Source: Atrichornis clamosus (lineage: Eukaryota > Chordata > Aves > Passeriformes > Menuridae). Taken from it: DNA of 64,000 nucleotides. The notes under the pieces are model-generated. The model did not search any database. It was not told the origin of the DNA and saw nothing but the letters and a program-made list of their open reading frames with translations. Shown piece after piece: positions 12,032 through 25,200 of the stretch. The stretch is from the NCBI GenBank assembly GCA_013400975.1, contig WBMZ01009456.1, positions 1 through 64,000 of the forward strand, read 5' to 3'. Every line of letters starts with the position of its first letter. Position 1 is the stretch's first letter. The position numbers were made by a program, and so were the translations under genes.

Positions 12032-14280
12032 TGATTTTCATATCTGAAAACTTCAATAAAAATAGCATAGGTAATAGATTTAGAAAGAACTAAGATGGCT
12101 GTAGATTGCCATTTAAGTAATCACCGATAGGATATTATTACAAAATGCATTATGCATTACAAAAACTTCCTGAATACTCTGCTATTTTTGAACCTACCAG
12201 TTGCTTGATTAAGAAATACACCAGAGACACAAATCAAAATACTCATATGAACAATAAGACTGATCTGATAGGGTGATACAATTAAACTCCTCAAATTACT
12301 TCCAACAACATGCAAACATGACAGCTCCTACTGTCCATCACTCATGAAACTTATAGTTTATCAGAAACTTCCATTCTCATGAGTTCAAAGTCATGAACAA
12401 AATGATTGTAGGTAACCTATTAGGATCAAGTTCAAATCATAAATGAAAACATGGTTCAAGTTTCTTATATATACATGAATTTGTTCAATGACCACAAGAA
12501 AACATAAATATTTTATTTTCAGCATATGAGGGAAAGAGAAAAAACAAAGCTTCTCTTTGCTGTAATTGTTTTGAACATTCCTTAACCTCTGCAATTGAGC
12601 GGGACTTGGAATAGATGTAAGTTATTACTGCCTCTGGAAGATACACCCACCTTGAAGAGATGTTGTATCTGTTGCTACAGAAAACTGTCAAAATGTATGT
12701 AGTTCATAAAAAAGACTTTGTTTGTGATAAATAAAGTGAAATGAAGTAAAACAGTAAAAATCCTGCCTTAAAGTTTTGCAGGTTCAGGAAACGATTTTGT
12801 GACTTGAGTTCAAAAGTGGATTTAAAAAAAAAAATGACCCAAATAAAAAAAGAATAAGGATCTAAGTATAGCTGAACTTTAAAAATCATACCTCTGATAT
12901 GATTAATTCAAAATAAACATGTTTAAAACAAATCTTTGGCATAATGTTCCAAAGGAACCTGAAATGGCTTTGTTCTAATTATTATATGAAAATATATTTT
13001 CCACACCAGAACAGATTAATCACAATTTTTTTCAATGGGTTTTTTTGCTTGTTATTTGTACACCTGGTTTACACCTGAATAGTATTGTGTATGTTATCTA
13101 GCTTTTTTCACAGGTATTTGTATGTGATCAATTTCTAAGTGAAATGTATCAATGAAATAGTGAAGTCATATGAATGAAACACAGGTCAGCCAAGACAAAG
13201 AAATAATTTCAAGGAACAAGGAGTCTACAGCACATCAAGTAGAAGCATCTATGTTTATGACAAGAAATTAAGAATTATCTATTAAGATCGTAGACCGACT
13301 GTAGAAGAACCAACTGTTGTTACTAAAACTGAAATTAAGACTGGACTCCAAGGGTAACACATCCACCCATAAGAAAATTTGCAATGGGATATTTAATGAC
13401 CATATTCAGATCCTCAGTCTTTTGTCTTCATTGAAAGATGGAGAATCATAAAGATTAACCTGTAGCTCAGGGGTGTTATAACAGAAGAAGAGGGTGAAGG
13501 GGGAGGAACAAAAACAAACAAAAAGGCATCATCTCAGTTTGAAAGTTCTAAAAATATTATACCATTCAAGGCCTTGCCAACTTTCATCAGATTCACAAGG
13601 GATGTTTTAATTTTAATTTACATTGGTCTGAGCCAATCCAATAAATAAACGTCTGAAATCTAGGTTAAATTTAACTAAAAACCCAAGTTCCTTAAAATTA
13701 AAACTATGCTCGTTCCTTCTCTTTTGTCACTCTCTCACAAGCCCTAGGTTGAAGTTGAGAAAGCAAAAGACTGCACAATATGAAAATTTTTAATAGTATA
13801 TCTATCCAAGTAGTCCTAAAAATCTAAATTTGAAAGGCTAGCAAAATACTATTTTAAACAAATTGACAAAAATGCTCTTGGGCTCCGTAGAGTAAGTTTC
13901 AGATGAGGATTAACCTCTATCTCTAGCACAGTGATCATTTAAAAAAAGAAAATGAGGGTATTAGGAATGTGAGGACAAGAGAGAAGTCTTATCTTCCTTC
14001 TTTTTCGCTATCTGGGAAGAGACAATGTAGAAGAGTAATTGACTGTCAGCTTTCTCCAAGAATCAGAATTATCATGACAATCGCCACACGTTTTTCCATC
14101 ATATTCAATGGCTGTTTCATAGAGAAGAGAAAGAGACACTTTATTTTCTGCATTATTCTTTTGCTCCAAAGTCATGAACACACTTACTTAAACACACTGA
14201 TCATTTGAGCATCTCAGCTTATAAATTCTTTAGAAGTACTATGGGACTGTATAATTCAAAATAACATGCCAGAGACAGAT

Positions 14281-14300
14281 CTCCCTATTTTTCTAGGGAG
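14281..14300. repeat. Short perfect hairpin, 7-bp stem
   Basis: ctcccta (14281-14287) and tagggag (14294-14300) are perfect complements around a six-base loop. It is short enough to be chance. Confidence 0.6.
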
Positions 14301-15491
14301 TAACTTTGCTGATTTTTTTCCAAAAATATTTAGGAAATTGTAGTACAGGGAGATTTAAAAAAAAGTTAAACCAAAAAACAAAGACAAAACCCCAAAACTC
14401 CCACTCAACCCCCAAATAAAATCTTCTATAAACTTTTGGCATTTAATACCAATATTGCAATCTTTTTATCACTTCTTTTCCACAGTAGCTTGTTCTGACA
14501 TAAGAATGATGCCAGGCTCGTTTGAGCAGCTGGGGGCCAGTTTGTTAGGTTATAGGAAGATCCCAGAAGAGATAAAATGCCACATCAATTAGCTCCTTTC
14601 TGTACATGATAATAAAGCAACACTTTGGATGACTTATTAAAGCAACCTCAAAAAAGCACTCTTAGAAAAGGTAATTTTTTCTCCCTCCTTTCAGCTCTCA
14701 GATGAGTAACATCACAGAATTAAATCTAGGAGTGTTGAATTCCCTGTACACTCCTTTACACTCACTGAAATGCCCAAGTCACATCTCATTCACTCATGAA
14801 AACCCCAGTTTTGTGCTAACAGGGTTTGGTATTGCCAGTCATTACTGTGTTTTGTATCACACCACTGACAGGTTCTAGGACCAGACAGAATCAAGGCCAA
14901 CTCTGAAAAACACAACTCCTTTCCTTTAAACACCGTCAGTTCTAGACGTTTCCCACTGAAATTCACCAGTTCACAGGCATGCCTGAAATTTTTTAAATTG
15001 CAGGTATTAAATGATATCTAAAACAATATCTAAATGAGAGCAAAACTTTTAGACATGTGACTTGTTTTCTATTTTGATGATAATGTAGACTCGAGAAACA
15101 CCACAGAAAAAGACACTTGCTGTTTGGTTTTGGTTTTTTCCAATGAGCAAGTCAACATTCATCTACTAGTGAAACGAAAATAAAGCATATTTTTCTCTCA
15201 AAGGACATCATTACAAATTGTGTCTGGTTTAAAACTAAGGCAGAAATCAATCAGTTCATCTCCTATTGAGCTAAGCATTCCAGAGAGTGTCACTTGAAAA
15301 CTGAAAATGTTAGATCCACCTAAGAAAAAAGTACATTTTGGATTGCAATAATTTTTTCTCATGCATGCTATTTAGTTCATATACAATAATCAAAAGGCAG
15401 TCTGCTTGCATTTTAAACAATATTTACATAACTGAAAGGTGTTTCAATTTTATGACACCACAGTAAAACCTAAGATTAAGCTGAAAGCTCC

Positions 15492-15519
15492 TAAATGCTT
15501 CAGAAATATGAAGCATTTA
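15492..15519. repeat. Perfect hairpin, 11-bp stem, 6-base loop
   Basis: taaatgcttca (15492-15502) is perfectly complementary to tgaagcattta (15509-15519), with loop gaaata. There is no U-run or gene next to it that would make it a terminator, and such terminators are not expected in a vertebrate genome. No function is assigned. Confidence 0.8.
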
Positions 15520-17296
15520 AGGTTCTGTCACCACTAATTAGGAAATATATTAATTGAATTGATAACCCAACAAAGTGGTTAACATCAGAAGAAACCAAAT
15601 AGAGTATAAGAAGCAGAGAAAATTAGCAGTTTCAATGGCATTTCGAATCAAAAGAACATAAAAGAAGAAGAAAAAAATGCTTTATTTTCTTCAGTAAACA
15701 AAATGAGGGTTGAATGTAGGAGTGAAGTAAACAACAAAAGTACTATAATGAACTGAACAGCTACCAACTCTAACAAACTTCCTAAATTACTGATTTTAAC
15801 TGAAATAAACATGTAAAATTCTTCCATGGTCTTCTCTTCCTTGGAACACTTCTGCATTAAGCATTCACGAACCCCTTTTTCCCCCTCATGCAGGACATGT
15901 TCCGAGTTTTGTCACACACTGTGCACAGACATGTACCTCAGTACAGCCTTGCTTCTCCTGCTGTTCTCCGACATATGCCAAAGATGGTTAATACAGAAAC
16001 ACATCCTCCTCGTCTCTCAGCTTTCCAAGCATCTTGTCTTTTAAATATGACTGACAAACTAAGCTAGTCACTCTTTCAAATTGCTTATTCTTACTTTTTT
16101 TTACATTCTGAGCCAGCATGTGTGTGTAACACCTCTACTAAAACAGTAAAACTCAAAAATCATTCTGAGAATTATACAAAGTGCACACTTCGAGATGGAA
16201 ACTCTCAACAATGAGGCCAACTCCTGTCGAGTCCTTTCAACTCGGGCAATGGGCATTGAAGTCAACCAGAATAAGCTCCTGCCTGTGCACTCCCTGCGCA
16301 GCACCTAGGACTGCAAAACAATGCTCTAATATATTAAAGGATTTTAAGTGAGCTCTTTACTGCATGAGTGTCCTTCCTCTGAATAAAGTTCTAGTTACAA
16401 GAGAATTAGATTTTCTGAATTAACATAGCAGTAAATATAAGATCAAAATCAGGTCAAGAGGAAATCTTTCAGAGGATTGGCACTAGTAACCAGATTTCCA
16501 GCCTTACGTCAATTGTTGTTTCTGTAAAAGGATATTTTATAACAGTAATAATGCAAAGTTTCAAAAAATCACATTCCTCTTCAACATTTTTGAAATATAT
16601 AGTCTTTAATCCAAACCCACCTAAATTCCCTTGCAGAACTGTTGTTTCCAAGCCTCTGTTTTTGAAATGTGCTAAAGTCAGTATTGTCTGACCCTGCTGC
16701 CCTAGAAAGCAATATTGAATTAGTAATGCTAGAATAGGGGGTTTTTTCCTAAAATTACTAAGGTTGTATGAAAAAAACTCTTCCCTCCTCTAATATTCTG
16801 AACCTTTCATATTTATTTGAGACATACTGGCTAAATAGATTCAACCCACACCATCACATAAGACATCAGTCAGCCTGGAACCATTTCATCAGGCTTCCTT
16901 TCAGTGCCAATCTCCATTATGCAAAGCAGCTCTTTAAACATTCAGCATATGTTGCCCTGGTTTCTACAGTACCACCATGCTCATCTGTAACCTGGAATCA
17001 TGGAAAAGAATGGCATAAGAAATACAAAATAGCAAAACCTCAGCTTTTTAAAAATGTTGTCCCTTTGGTCTTCTGACAATTCCATGGATGCTTAAAAACT
17101 GTCACAGTGTGTTTATGCCTAAACTCTCAAAGAGAAGTTATTGGTAAAAGCGGCAGACACTGCTGAGCTGGACAGCTGGGTAGGCTTTCCATCAATATAG
17201 CCACACCTCACTGCAAGCCAGGGGCAGAATTTTGGACTGTTTCTAACTTGCAATTATGGGAAAGAGGCTTTGTCCCTGTGTTGTATCTTCCCGGGG

Positions 17297-17323
17297 AAAA
17301 AAAAAAAAAAAAAAAAAAAAAAA
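17297..17323. repeat. Poly(A) tract, 27 bases
   Basis: This is an uninterrupted A run preceded by ccgggg and followed by gg. I recognise no SINE or processed pseudogene upstream, so it is treated as a homopolymer tract. Its length makes it a likely site of length variation and sequencing error. Confidence 0.9.
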
Positions 17324-20300
17324 GGAGCAGTTTTTACTCTGAGAGCATCACACAAATGTAGTAGGTCATACATTTAAAAGAAACACAAGCAGATGATGCA
17401 TGGAAAAGTAATTTAGGGCTAACAACACTACTTCTCTTTTAAGCCCCCAAGCCACCAGTTTTAAAGGATGACTTACTGATACTCTCCTTAAACCTGCTGG
17501 TCATCCTCAGGAAGGCCAGGTTTTGCCTGACCTTACTCGATTCAGCTGTAAAACATTTACTGACATCAAGAAAATATTTACTGATGGTAGGCTGCATACC
17601 CCAATAACCCAAAGGCTGTGTGAACAGCTGTAAGGCATCTAAGCTGATGACTGTATTTCTCCTTATAAATTAATTTATTTCAGGCTGGTTAGGACAGTCC
17701 CTTCAGTTTTGTATTACATTAAAAGTACATCATGATACCAAACTAAGACTTGTTTTTGTCAAAATGGCACTGAGAGAAAACAATTTTAATGTATTGATGA
17801 CAGATATTTTATTTGGTCTCCCACATATGTATTTTGAATATTTATCTCCTTGCATTATATTATTTTCATCCAGACATTATACTGGATACTCCCAGTTTTG
17901 TGTATGACAAATAATAAATATACTTAGCAGCATTTATGCAACATGCAGACTGCCATTATACTTGACCATTTTTACTAATATTTCTCAAAAAAAATTTTTT
18001 TTCAGGCAACAGTGTTACCAGAATAATGATTGATAGATTTTTAACACATTGGCCAAACAAACAAGCTAACCCCTCAATTGCCTAACACCACCTAGACTGG
18101 ATAAGCAAGGGAGCTCTTCCCCAGAGTGCAATGTTTGCTCCACTTTCAGCAAAAGAGAAAGCAGAGATGGGGATGGCAGATGAAATGGTGACGAAAGAAA
18201 ATTAACCAAGAAGCATAACTCTCAATTTACGAAAAAAGCAATTTGATTAACATAGATATACTCCAAGTGTTCATTTTACCATAATACCACTACTTGCAGA
18301 TTGTGGAACAGATTTTTAGTCTTGTATTAATGCAAATAATAGTCTTTAAATCAGGTTTGCTTCCATTTTGCTGATACAGAGTACCACTTGTTAAAGTATT
18401 TTTAACACTTCCTTCTGTTCCCCCAATTTTTACTTCAATTTGTCCATTAATTTGCAATCTATAATAATTGACATGATATATTACAGCAAGGATACAGCTT
18501 TTGACCTTAAAATTATAATCATTATTTCAGATAAAGATTTATGGTTACAGTTTAGATAGACAGACATAGATAATTTAATTTTGGAGCAGTTCCTAATTCT
18601 TCCTATTAAAATAAAGCTACACAATTGAAAAAAGAAAAAAAGTACACATAAACTGAAAACTATCTTATTTAGAAAAGGCAAGAGTTTTAATGGAGATCAT
18701 TCTGACTATAATCAACGTATAAATAAATAATAGAGATGGACTAATGAGACAATTATTCACTAGGAGAAAAATTGCATTCTGATCTATCATTTACCTTTAT
18801 TATCTCTATAGATTTTTATGAAATCATTTTAACATTCAAATATCTTGCATATGCCCAATTAGCAAATTTGTAGAATGAGATATACACATTAAGAAGAGAT
18901 AATGGAAGTAGATATGAAGAGATAACTCAAACTGCACATCTGATTGCAAAATTTCCTTTTCTGAAAGACTGCCACAAGGATAACTTTTTCATATTGTCAT
19001 TGTCTGAATTAAATTAACCATTTTGATTAATTTAAATGTGCAATGCTATTAGGAAAATTGTTTTTTAAGTATCTCAATTCTTTGGATTGAAATAATTATC
19101 ATTTTTATTGTGATGCTAGGACAGTAACTCTGTAATTAGACCTGACACCAGAAAGCTGAATATAGTGCAATGTTTTAATTTATTTGAAATCTGGGTAGAA
19201 AAACATGGTCTGATATCAGGTCCTTCCTTTTTCTTTATGGAACTCCTCATTACAAATGTCATTAATTTGTTGCAGGGAGGTACTGAATTAAATCCAGTCT
19301 TCTGAGATTTATGTGAAGTGTGTTAACTGAGGAACAGAGCTGCATGGACTCTGTAGTCTTAAAGATTAGGCACCATGTCATTCAGGAAGAGAGTAGCCTA
19401 CCCCAAGCCTAAGGGCAAAACAAGTTTCCTATAGAAATAACTCTTTCTCCTGATGTTGTGAGAACAATGAAATATGCGTAAGATCTCCATAGCTAATTTC
19501 TTGTGCTGGAGAGAATTTTTAAAAGATGAGGAAATACTGGAGGAAATGATCCCGAAAACATTAGTGAGCTCAAAATTGGGTAATATTGTTCATCATTTGG
19601 AACATATTGAGTGTTTTGGAAATAGCAGTGGAGCCAGTGTTAAAGCACGTCTGCTCTCAGCATTACACTGATCAGCAACTCCAACCTCCTTTCCTTTGAC
19701 CAAGGCAGAACTTTCAGGAATCCTGGTAAGCAAGTCTGCTGTTGCCCATCAGCAAATCAATATTGATTTTACACTAGTTAAGGAATTTTTCTCCGTGATG
19801 TCATTTTCACTCTATCTATAAACTCACATATACAATCACCAGAGGACGTTGTTAATGCAGCATGAGTGAAAGACTACCAGAGATGACAAACTGCATCTAA
19901 CATGTGAACTAACCTTCACTGTTTTCAATTACTCCAAGACAGCAAAGCAGCAAGTTCAGGTTACTCCCAGACTCAGTAGTACCATCAGAGAGGGGCTGTC
20001 AGCTCTGCACATGCACAAGCCAAATAGTTTCCCCTCAGAAATATTTCTCTAACTGTACCCATAAAAAACCCCAACAATCTAAAAATCACATAGATAGGCA
20101 GACCCACAGTGTTATCTTGTTCAAACTAGTATTCAGTTTTCACTGAGCAAATGCTAACTAATTATCCACAATCAAATATTTATGTAATGGACCTTACAGA
20201 GGGAGAAGGATCTGGAAAAAAATAATTGCTTTGATCTCTAAGATCCAAAAATAATCTATTCAGATGGCTGAGAGTGAAATACTTACAATATTAAACCAAA

Positions 20301-22099
20301 ATAAGTATTCAAAACTCTGACATGGCATCTGCAGATTAAATAGCAGAATGCATGCCCAAAATTGTTACTCCAGACTGGGAGAGGAATGACAGCAAAGAGG
20401 AGGAAGTGACAAGTTACACCATTAAAGTAACTTTGATTGCAGGAAAACATACCTTCATTGGTGAAGATATTCAGAGCAGCAATGGAAGAAACAACTACAC
20501 TTTCTTTCCTTCTCTGCCCTTTGTGTGCCAAGAATCCTTTGGAGTGCTCAGCAGGCTTTTGCCTCTCAAGCATTCCCGAGAGAAAAGACTGGGAGGTGAG
20601 GACTTCCAAATCCAGAAGGTCCATGACACTGATATGAATAGAACATTTGTGGTTATTCCTGTTTGAGGTAAAAGATCACGCACCCCTTCTGTTTGCCACT
20701 GAACGTTAAGTTATACTTCTATCAAGGCGAGGTTGTCTTGTGGAGCCAGTTAAAAGATCAAAGTTAAAGGTGAGACAGGGCAGCAGCTGTCTGCAGTGGA
20801 CAGGCACATCAGTGGGGCTCAGCAGGATGCCATGCCAGCCCTGGACTCTTCAGCACAGTCAGAGATCATAAAGAAAGGAGGAAATCAGTACATCACAAAG
20901 TTTCTTGGCAATAATTGGCCTGATACCAAAATACAAACCAAAATTGCTTACAGGAGTTATAGAAGCCTGCTGTGTTGAATCATGGAGGAATAAATCCTAG
21001 GTAACACGCTTTCAGAAATCATTTCTACATATTCGCAGAAGATTGCACTAACTACTCTCAAACACGAAGGTGCCACTGTTCTGTGAGAAGAATATCACCA
21101 TGTGCTTGATGCACAAATGCTTTGTCACCAGTGGCAGCTGTCAGCTGCAGCACGGTGGGCCGTTGGGTTGACTCTGTGCGTGCACTTCTGTGTTCAGCTG
21201 CAGTTAGCATAATCTACCATAAACCTTCTCCCTTCAGGACAGCTGTGAGATGAGACATTTTTGCACTATGTGAAGGGTCTTTTCCTCCTTAAAATAGTAC
21301 TCGTATGGGAAAATATTTCTTTGCTGAACACAAACACCCTTTCTGATCCAAGGCTTTTCACAGAAGTGGCGCTACCTCCCAGCTGTAGAGAGCTTATTTC
21401 CCCCCTCCTGTCTCAGGTCTGAACTATCTTTAGTAGCTTTGACACTGATACATAGAAGTGTGACCTTATTTGACAAAGATATTAAGTTTGATTCAGTGAA
21501 AGCTTAATTAAGAGGGCACGTGGATCAGTAAGATCATAGGGGCCTGACTTTTTTTTTCTCAAGATGGCAAGATTCCACTCGAAAGAATGAGAAATTCCCT
21601 TGTGTACATGCTAACTTAGACAATTTCACATGCAGAATCAGCAAATGCATTAAAGAGGGCACTAAATGTATTTAATTTTGGTCCTCTATTAGCAAGAACT
21701 GGTCTATTGATTACAATAAACCCCTGACACACACACATTTGATGAGATAATGCAAATCACCAGTGATTATTTTTAAAGTGACTGCAAATTTCAATTATGG
21801 ACTTAAGCAGTGATCATTTACATGTGTACAGGAATCACTATCTGCTTAGATAAGTAGTCAAATAAAAATTTACCATTTCTTAAAAAGAAATGCTCTATTA
21901 AAAAATAAATTTGGAAGATTTATCCCCACTCTGGAAAAAGTGTCAGCATATCTCTTGCAGTCTCTGTGTTTTGAAATCCCTTCAAGGCTTTTAGAGCGAT
22001 ATTTCAAGTTATTTTACATAACACAAAGCATGAAATCAAGACTTAAGTTTTGTAGCAAACAAGGGTACACAGGAAATTTCAAATTCATGATCTCTCATG

Positions 22100-22290
22100 G
22101 GACTCACTGCTTTCAATCCATCCAAACCACTCATCATTGCAGTAATACTTCCATTGTGAGACTTTCCCATAGTCTAACACAACTCACTGCCAAAAAGGTT
22201 TTATTTCCTATTTAATCTACCTTTTCCCTTAAGTCTTATTTTATTACTTAGGTCAATTCAAGCAATGCCTCAAAATTTTTCCCTCTGCAG
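22100..22290 (-). mobile_element. Possible ancient L3/CR1-like LINE relic, antisense
   Basis: A weak resemblance runs across this stretch to antisense old CR1/L3 LINE tails. 'actttcccatagtctaac' is followed by 'actgccaaaaaggtttta', then 'cctatttaatctacc' and 'taagtcttattttattactt'. The order fits the pattern of old amniote LINE antisense, in which a block about a failed 'cctaatatctaatct' motif precedes 'aatttaagcccattactt'. Divergence is high and the match is from memory, so this is only a candidate. The 91-codon open frame crossing it (21940-22215, +) is then explained as repeat-derived noise. Confidence 0.3.
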
Positions 22291-25200
22291 AACATTAGTT
22301 GGTTTTGTTTCTCTGCATGGCACCTCTGTTACCCTTCTGGCGGTGCTGTGGAAGACCTCCACTTGATTCAGATTGCCACAGTCTAATTGATTTTATCAGA
22401 GATTTAACAGTGTATCAGCGGAATATCTGCCCCAACCTATATCCTCTATTTTTGAACACCGTTGAAGCCACACATTGAAAAAGAGATTTATACCTCTAAT
22501 CCATGTTGTAGGGATAATATGAAACCACATCCTATCCTAAATTGCCCCAAGTGCTAACTCCTAACCTAACTACTTTGTTACATTTCAAGTTTTATGTCAT
22601 TAGTTAAATTTTTTTTTTTTTGGAGGATGAAAGCGAAGAAAGCTAAAGTTTTCTTTTCAGCCTGTTGCAATACAGCACCAGCTGCACTCAACATTAACAA
22701 GTTGTCTTAACCGTTGTATTGGATCATTAATCTGCAACTGGATCCAAGAAGTGTCCTTATTACATGGATAATCTAGTTTCCCATTATATCTATCTCACAG
22801 CTGAAGAGAAACTAAGGATAACTGAAAGCAGACTAAAGGAGAGGGGGGAACAACAGCATCAGAAAACTGTCAGAAATGCCTTTACAAAAATAAATAAATT
22901 TAGAAAGAGTTAGGGACTAAAGAGTACAGACTATTCCTGTCCCTTTAATCTTTCCTCCCTTTTTTTCCCTATATTCACAAAGTCTGAATAGTGATGTGAG
23001 AACAAATTAAGCATTTTCACTTAATTAAGCAAAGATATTTCAAGTTAATTCATTTTATAACAGTATGGTCTTTATGGAAGCCAAGTAAAACAGTTTTAAT
23101 GATCTCCATTTTGTCTACTTTTCACCAAAAAGAAAAATTATTAAGTAGATGAACTCACTTATGGTGATTGATATGGTGTCTGAATAGGAGAATTTTATAA
23201 AAGCATCATCCTGACACAATTAACCTCTAACAGGGTCTTTTGGGTGCTTGGACCACTTTCATATTTTGTACTCTGTCATGAAAATTACAACAAATAAAGA
23301 CACACTGCAGGTCCAAATTTGTGTCCCTCCCACCTTCCACCACCTTTTTGGAGCTGTGACTTCAGTAGTCCAAAATAAAAGCTAGAACACCCATGCCAGT
23401 GGAAAAAAACAGTTGGATCCTGCTGCTAAGATGAAAAGATAAGATCAAATCAAACAAAGCAGAACAAGTTCTGAATATGTTTTAAAAGATCAAGGATACA
23501 GATGTTGGGCTAGAACATTAGCTGATGGACTGCAAGGAATTCTACTTTAAAATGACATGTATCAAGAATAGTTTCAAAATAAGAAAGCACAACAATTCCT
23601 TTCAATTTAGCCAATTATCTTTATCATCCATTAAACCAATTAGTCGTATTCTTCCACTATAAAAAGTGTACTGAAAGACTTTATATTCTAAAGATGAAAA
23701 TCTGAGGTAGAAGAGCATAATAATGCTCCAAAGAGACACCAGGTTACATTTTACGAGGCCATTAAAGGATGGCTTGGGCAGCTGAAGGCTGTTAGCAGGA
23801 CCTACAGAGAAGGTATTAACAGCCTGTAAAACAGGCCACACCCTGGCCTGGCTGCTGGCTTTGGGAATTTCAGATTAAAAAGTTATCACCAGATGAGATC
23901 ATGCAGAGTCCCACATCACTCCTTTACAGACACATATGTGAATTCTGAGAGTGCATGTGAAACTGGAAGAAAACTTAGAAAATAGTGGGTGTTTTATGTT
24001 TTGGGGTTTGCTTTGGTTTTTGTTTGGTTTGTTTGTTGTTATTTTTTAATTGAGCAAATTGATTTTAAAAAACCCCACTCCCACACATCAAATTACACAT
24101 GCCACCTTCCACTACAGCAACACCAAAGGCCTGCCTGCATTAACAATTCCTGGAAATGTGATAGACTAGAAAACAGGGCAGGAGGAACAAGAAGAGTCGC
24201 TACTTTTAATCTAATTTTTTTTTTAAATTACACAAAATGACCTGAAGGCATTTTTGCTTCTCTTTCAGCCTGTGTCCCTCTCCTTATGGCAGGTGCCCCT
24301 GCCCCCACAAGAGGCCATCCCTTTGTTCAGTCTGAGGGACTATTAGCTGATAGGGTAAGATTTCTTTTCATTACCCCTAGCCAAAACACATTCTTGTCAG
24401 AGCTGCTAAACCTCAGGCGAGGAAATGTCCTTGGGAAAGTTGCTTGGGGCATCACTTTCATTCAGATCGAATCCCACATCCAAGCCAGGCAGCCATAAGA
24501 GAAACCAGGCACTGACATTCTGCTCCAGATGACTGCCAAAATAACTCCCCTACCTCATATAATCCACGTTACTGGTAGGTTTCCCTTTGCAACATAACAT
24601 GATGTAGAAATGATTGTTGGACACTTTAAAACCAAAAATACCACCCTGAAACTGCTAGTCAGCGTTTTTCTGTTTAGGAATATAATACATTACACATTCT
24701 TTTTTTCACATTCTGTGGCTGCCATTTTCCAGGCTTCTACCCATTATGTTATCTGTTTGGACCCCGATGGGTGTATGAAAGCGATTCAAAAATAAACCTG
24801 TATTTCTAGTATCTTTATAAGTTATGTGCTAACATACTTTATACCAGATGGCACTCTCAGGTATCTATTTTTTTTTTTCGCCAGTATTATATCCTTTAAT
24901 ATAAAAACACAACATCATAAAACCGCTATTCAGTCTTGTCACTGTAATACAGCTGGAGAGTGTGTAATCATCTCTAGCCACAGATGGAAAAGTCTATTTT
25001 TGTTGTTGCTGTCAAGGTTATGTGATTGTCTGGTAGCACCAAAGAGTCCAAATTAATAGAAAGGCTACAGAATGATTTAATCTGAGAGCAGATGCCTCCT
25101 ATAATGCAAGATGCCTATAACAATTTTTCAAGACTGCAGCTGAGTGGGAAGGTAATATTTGATGCTCGGTACTCTCACATCCAAAAAGGCCAGGATCTGG

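Larger units (their letters stand above)
12032..22099. other. Unique-looking non-coding stretch of about 10 kb, no gene seen
   Basis: This is AT-rich sequence with no recognised CR1. It contains an A-rich low-complexity patch near 14352-14420, a short hairpin at 14281-14300, a perfect hairpin at 15492-15519 and a 27-base poly(A) run at 17297-17323. Around 20283-20683 both strands are open for over 100 codons, but the two translations compete and neither shows a known domain. No RNA gene or promoter was recognised. Confidence 0.6.

Noticed and set aside
17297..17323. Poly(A) run as the tail of a processed pseudogene or SINE
   Set aside because: No recognisable gene or SINE body precedes it and no flanking duplication was seen.
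20283..20683. Open frames of 104 and 113 codons on opposite strands
   Set aside because: They overlap and compete, show no known domain, and have no splice or promoter context that favours either.
24461..24490. A tRNA-like 'agatcgaatccc' box
   Set aside because: No matching A box, acceptor stem or anticodon arm could be built around it.
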